NCBI GenBank assembly: GCA_038897115.1
Contig: JAWAXC010000002.1
Coordinates: 1-64,000, forward strand
Direction of reading: 5' to 3'
Source of the DNA: Sulfolobales archaeon
GTDB lineage: Archaea > Thermoproteota > Thermoprotei_A > Sulfolobales > AG1
Length of the DNA: 64,000 nucleotides
Every line of letters begins with the position of its first letter. Position 1 is the stretch's first letter. Shown here piece by piece: positions 62,701 to 64,000 of the stretch. Under the pieces are notes generated by a model. That model saw nothing but the letters and a program-made list of their open reading frames with translations, searched no databases and was not told the origin of the DNA. A program made the translations under genes and the position numbers.

Positions 62701-63945
62701 ATGCAGCTGGTGATCTTAGCTGGTGGAAAGGGTGAGAGGCTTAAGCCGATAACAGATACTAGGCCAAAGCCCATGGTAATAGTTGCTGGGAAGACGCTGA
62801 TTCAGAGGCTTTTTGAGGCAGGATATCACAGCGGTATTAGGAAGTTCATAGTGGTAACAGGCTATATGGGTGATCTTCTCTCAAAACACGTTAAAGATCT
62901 AGCATCTAGCCTAGGGGTTGATGTAGAGATAGCTAGGCAGAAAGAGGAGAGGGGCAGCGGTGATGCACTCGCAACAGCCTCCAGCTATATCACCGAAGAT
63001 AGTGTAGTAGTATACGGCGATCTCTTCGTAGAGGATAGAGTTATAAAGATGGTTGTAAACTCCCAAACCCCCCTCATAGTTGGTGTTAACCATAGTGAGC
63101 CTTGGAACTATGGCGTTATACTAGAGAGATCGGGGGAGGCTGTTAAAATTATGGAGAAGCCCTCTCCAGCGGAGGTCAAGGGAGGGGCGCTGATCAATGC
63201 GGGTATCTATAGAATCTCCCCAGATATGGTGAGATATCTAGATAAGATCCAGGTGTCGCCTAGGGGTGAGATAGAGCTAACAGATCTAGTAGAGATTCTA
63301 TATAACATGGGTAGAGGGTTTAAGGTTATCAGCATTAGTGAGGAGGAGTGGATTGATATTGGGAGGCCATGGGATGTGCTTGAGGCTAATAGAAGGGCTA
63401 TAGAGAAGATCAGCGGTAGAGCTATATATGGGGAAGTAGAGGAGGGGGCGATAATTAAGGGCCCTGTATATATAGCTAGAGGAGCTAGGGTTAAGGGGCA
63501 TACATATATAGAGGGCCCTGTATATATAGATGAAGATGCCGAGATAGGGCCTGGAGCATATCTAAGGCCCTATACATATATAGGGAAGGGCTCTAGGATA
63601 GGCTTCTCGGTAGAGATTAAGGCGAGTGTGATATTTGAGGGCGCCAAGATCTCCCATCTAAGCTATGTTGGCGATTCCGTGGTCTGTGAGAATGTTAACT
63701 TCGGCGCTGGAACCATAATAGCTAATCTGAGGTTTGATGAACAACCAGTCAAAGTATGGGTTAAGGGGGAGAGGATCAATACTGGAAGGGTTAAGCTTGG
63801 CGCCTTTATAGGAGGCTATGTGAAAACAGGTGTTAACTCATCGATCCTACCTGGTGTAAAGGTTGGAGCATATGCGATTATATACCCAGGTGTTGTTGTT
63901 TCAAAGGATGTTGAATATGGGGGTGTTGTTAAATCCTCTATATAG
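62701..63945 (+). CDS. Bifunctional sugar-1-phosphate nucleotidyltransferase/acetyltransferase (GlmU-like)
   Basis: This 414-residue protein has an N-terminal nucleotidyltransferase domain (LAGGKGERLKPITDTRPKPM; NAGIYRIS) and, from ~240, a left-handed beta-helix of hexapeptide repeats (GAIIKGPVYIARGARVKGHT and on) as in Sulfolobus ST0452. It probably makes UDP-GlcNAc or dTDP/UDP-glucose and acetylates an amino-sugar phosphate. It is coupled to the aminopeptidase by a two-base gap. Confidence 0.92.
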   Translation: MQLVILAGGKGERLKPITDTRPKPMVIVAGKTLIQRLFEAGYHSGIRKFIVVTGYMGDLLSKHVKDLASSLGVDVEIARQKEERGSGDALATASSYITEDSVVVYGDLFVEDRVIKMVVNSQTPLIVGVNHSEPWNYGVILERSGEAVKIMEKPSPAEVKGGALINAGIYRISPDMVRYLDKIQVSPRGEIELTDLVEILYNMGRGFKVISISEEEWIDIGRPWDVLEANRRAIEKISGRAIYGEVEEGAIIKGPVYIARGARVKGHTYIEGPVYIDEDAEIGPGAYLRPYTYIGKGSRIGFSVEIKASVIFEGAKISHLSYVGDSVVCENVNFGAGTIIANLRFDEQPVKVWVKGERINTGRVKLGAFIGGYVKTGVNSSILPGVKVGAYAIIYPGVVVSKDVEYGGVVKSSI

Positions 63946-63951
63946 AGGAGC

Positions 63952-64000
63952 TTAGCCCTCTTTCTTTTCTTCCTCGAGCTCCTTAATAACCTCCCTTATC
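63952..64000 (-). CDS. C-terminal end of an unidentified gene (cut by window edge)
   Basis: A minus-strand frame open to the right edge ends IREVIKELEEEKKEG and then TAA. The charged helical tail and convergent placement behind the nucleotidyltransferase suggest a real gene, but too little is present to identify it. Confidence 0.5.
   Translation of the reverse strand, partial: IREVIKELEEEKKEG

Noticed and set aside
1-64000. CRISPR array or cas genes
   Set aside because: No run of evenly spaced direct repeats and no Cas protein signature was found; the only RNA-guided nuclease is TnpB.

Overview
The window is a 64 kb chromosomal segment of a thermophilic crenarchaeon (Thermoproteota). Evidence for this is the archaeal-type information machinery (S12, L7Ae, the exosome subunit Csl4, an Elf1-like factor, SecY, aIF5B, AspRS, GatE), archaeal lipid genes (GGGP synthase, isopentenyl phosphate kinase, type 2 IPP isomerase), an ESCRT-III/CdvB protein, AGA/AGG and ATA codon preference, frequent TTG starts, and an intron-less tRNA-Val with an encoded CCA. 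ESCRT-III argues against Thermoproteales and for a Desulfurococcales/Ignisphaera/Sulfolobales-like lineage. I cannot name the genus.

Layout. 0-5 kb: end of homoserine kinase, an ABC-2 exporter, a VTT/DedA-like membrane protein and a rhodanese plus TusA-like pair. 5-15 kb: S12, a BFN-domain protein, a stand-alone RAM domain, HflX, an aldehyde dehydrogenase, alpha-glucan phosphorylase, Csl4, a TIM-barrel protein, SecY and a DtxR-type regulator. 15-20 kb: a complete ECF transporter operon with an amidohydrolase inside it. 20-31 kb: small tRNA-binding and metallo-hydrolase genes, an antiporter, acetyl-CoA synthetase, GGGP synthase, an Elf1-like factor, pyrophosphatase, an Nre DNA-repair protein that seems to start at ATA, and a radical-SAM protein. 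31-40 kb: GatE, a surface protein, L7Ae, IPK, Idi2, a TreT-like enzyme coupled to a MscS channel, and a second aldehyde dehydrogenase.

40.0-42.5 kb is the one clear accessory island. It holds a TnpB gene with a GC-rich omega-RNA-like 3' end, a truncated second TnpB, a GC-rich structured segment, and an Hsp20-like gene broken into two fragments on opposite strands. The terminal hairpin of the TnpB element belongs to a family of eight hairpins found around the window (11.4, 31.0 twice, 40.5, 40.75, 42.2, 46.1 and 60.1 kb). The copy at 46.1 kb carries the whole omega-RNA-like scaffold, with base-pair-preserving substitutions, but no tnpB.

42.5-64 kb: AspRS, ESCRT-III, tRNA-Val, an extradiol-dioxygenase-like protein, then a sulfur-related region. 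In that region TusA, a SelD-like synthetase, acylphosphatase and a second TusA overlap end to start, flanked by OsmC, a MetE-like protein, a rhodanese and a SufT-like protein. After it come a CinA/MoaB-type protein, serine hydroxymethyltransferase, threonine synthase, a ZPR1-like protein without a zinc finger, an HTH regulator, malate dehydrogenase, aIF5B, an M1 aminopeptidase with HEAT repeats and a sugar-phosphate nucleotidyltransferase. The best candidates for something undescribed are the TusA/SelD-like/acylphosphatase/TusA unit, the orphan omega-RNA-like locus with its hairpin family, and the ECF transporter with a built-in deaminase.
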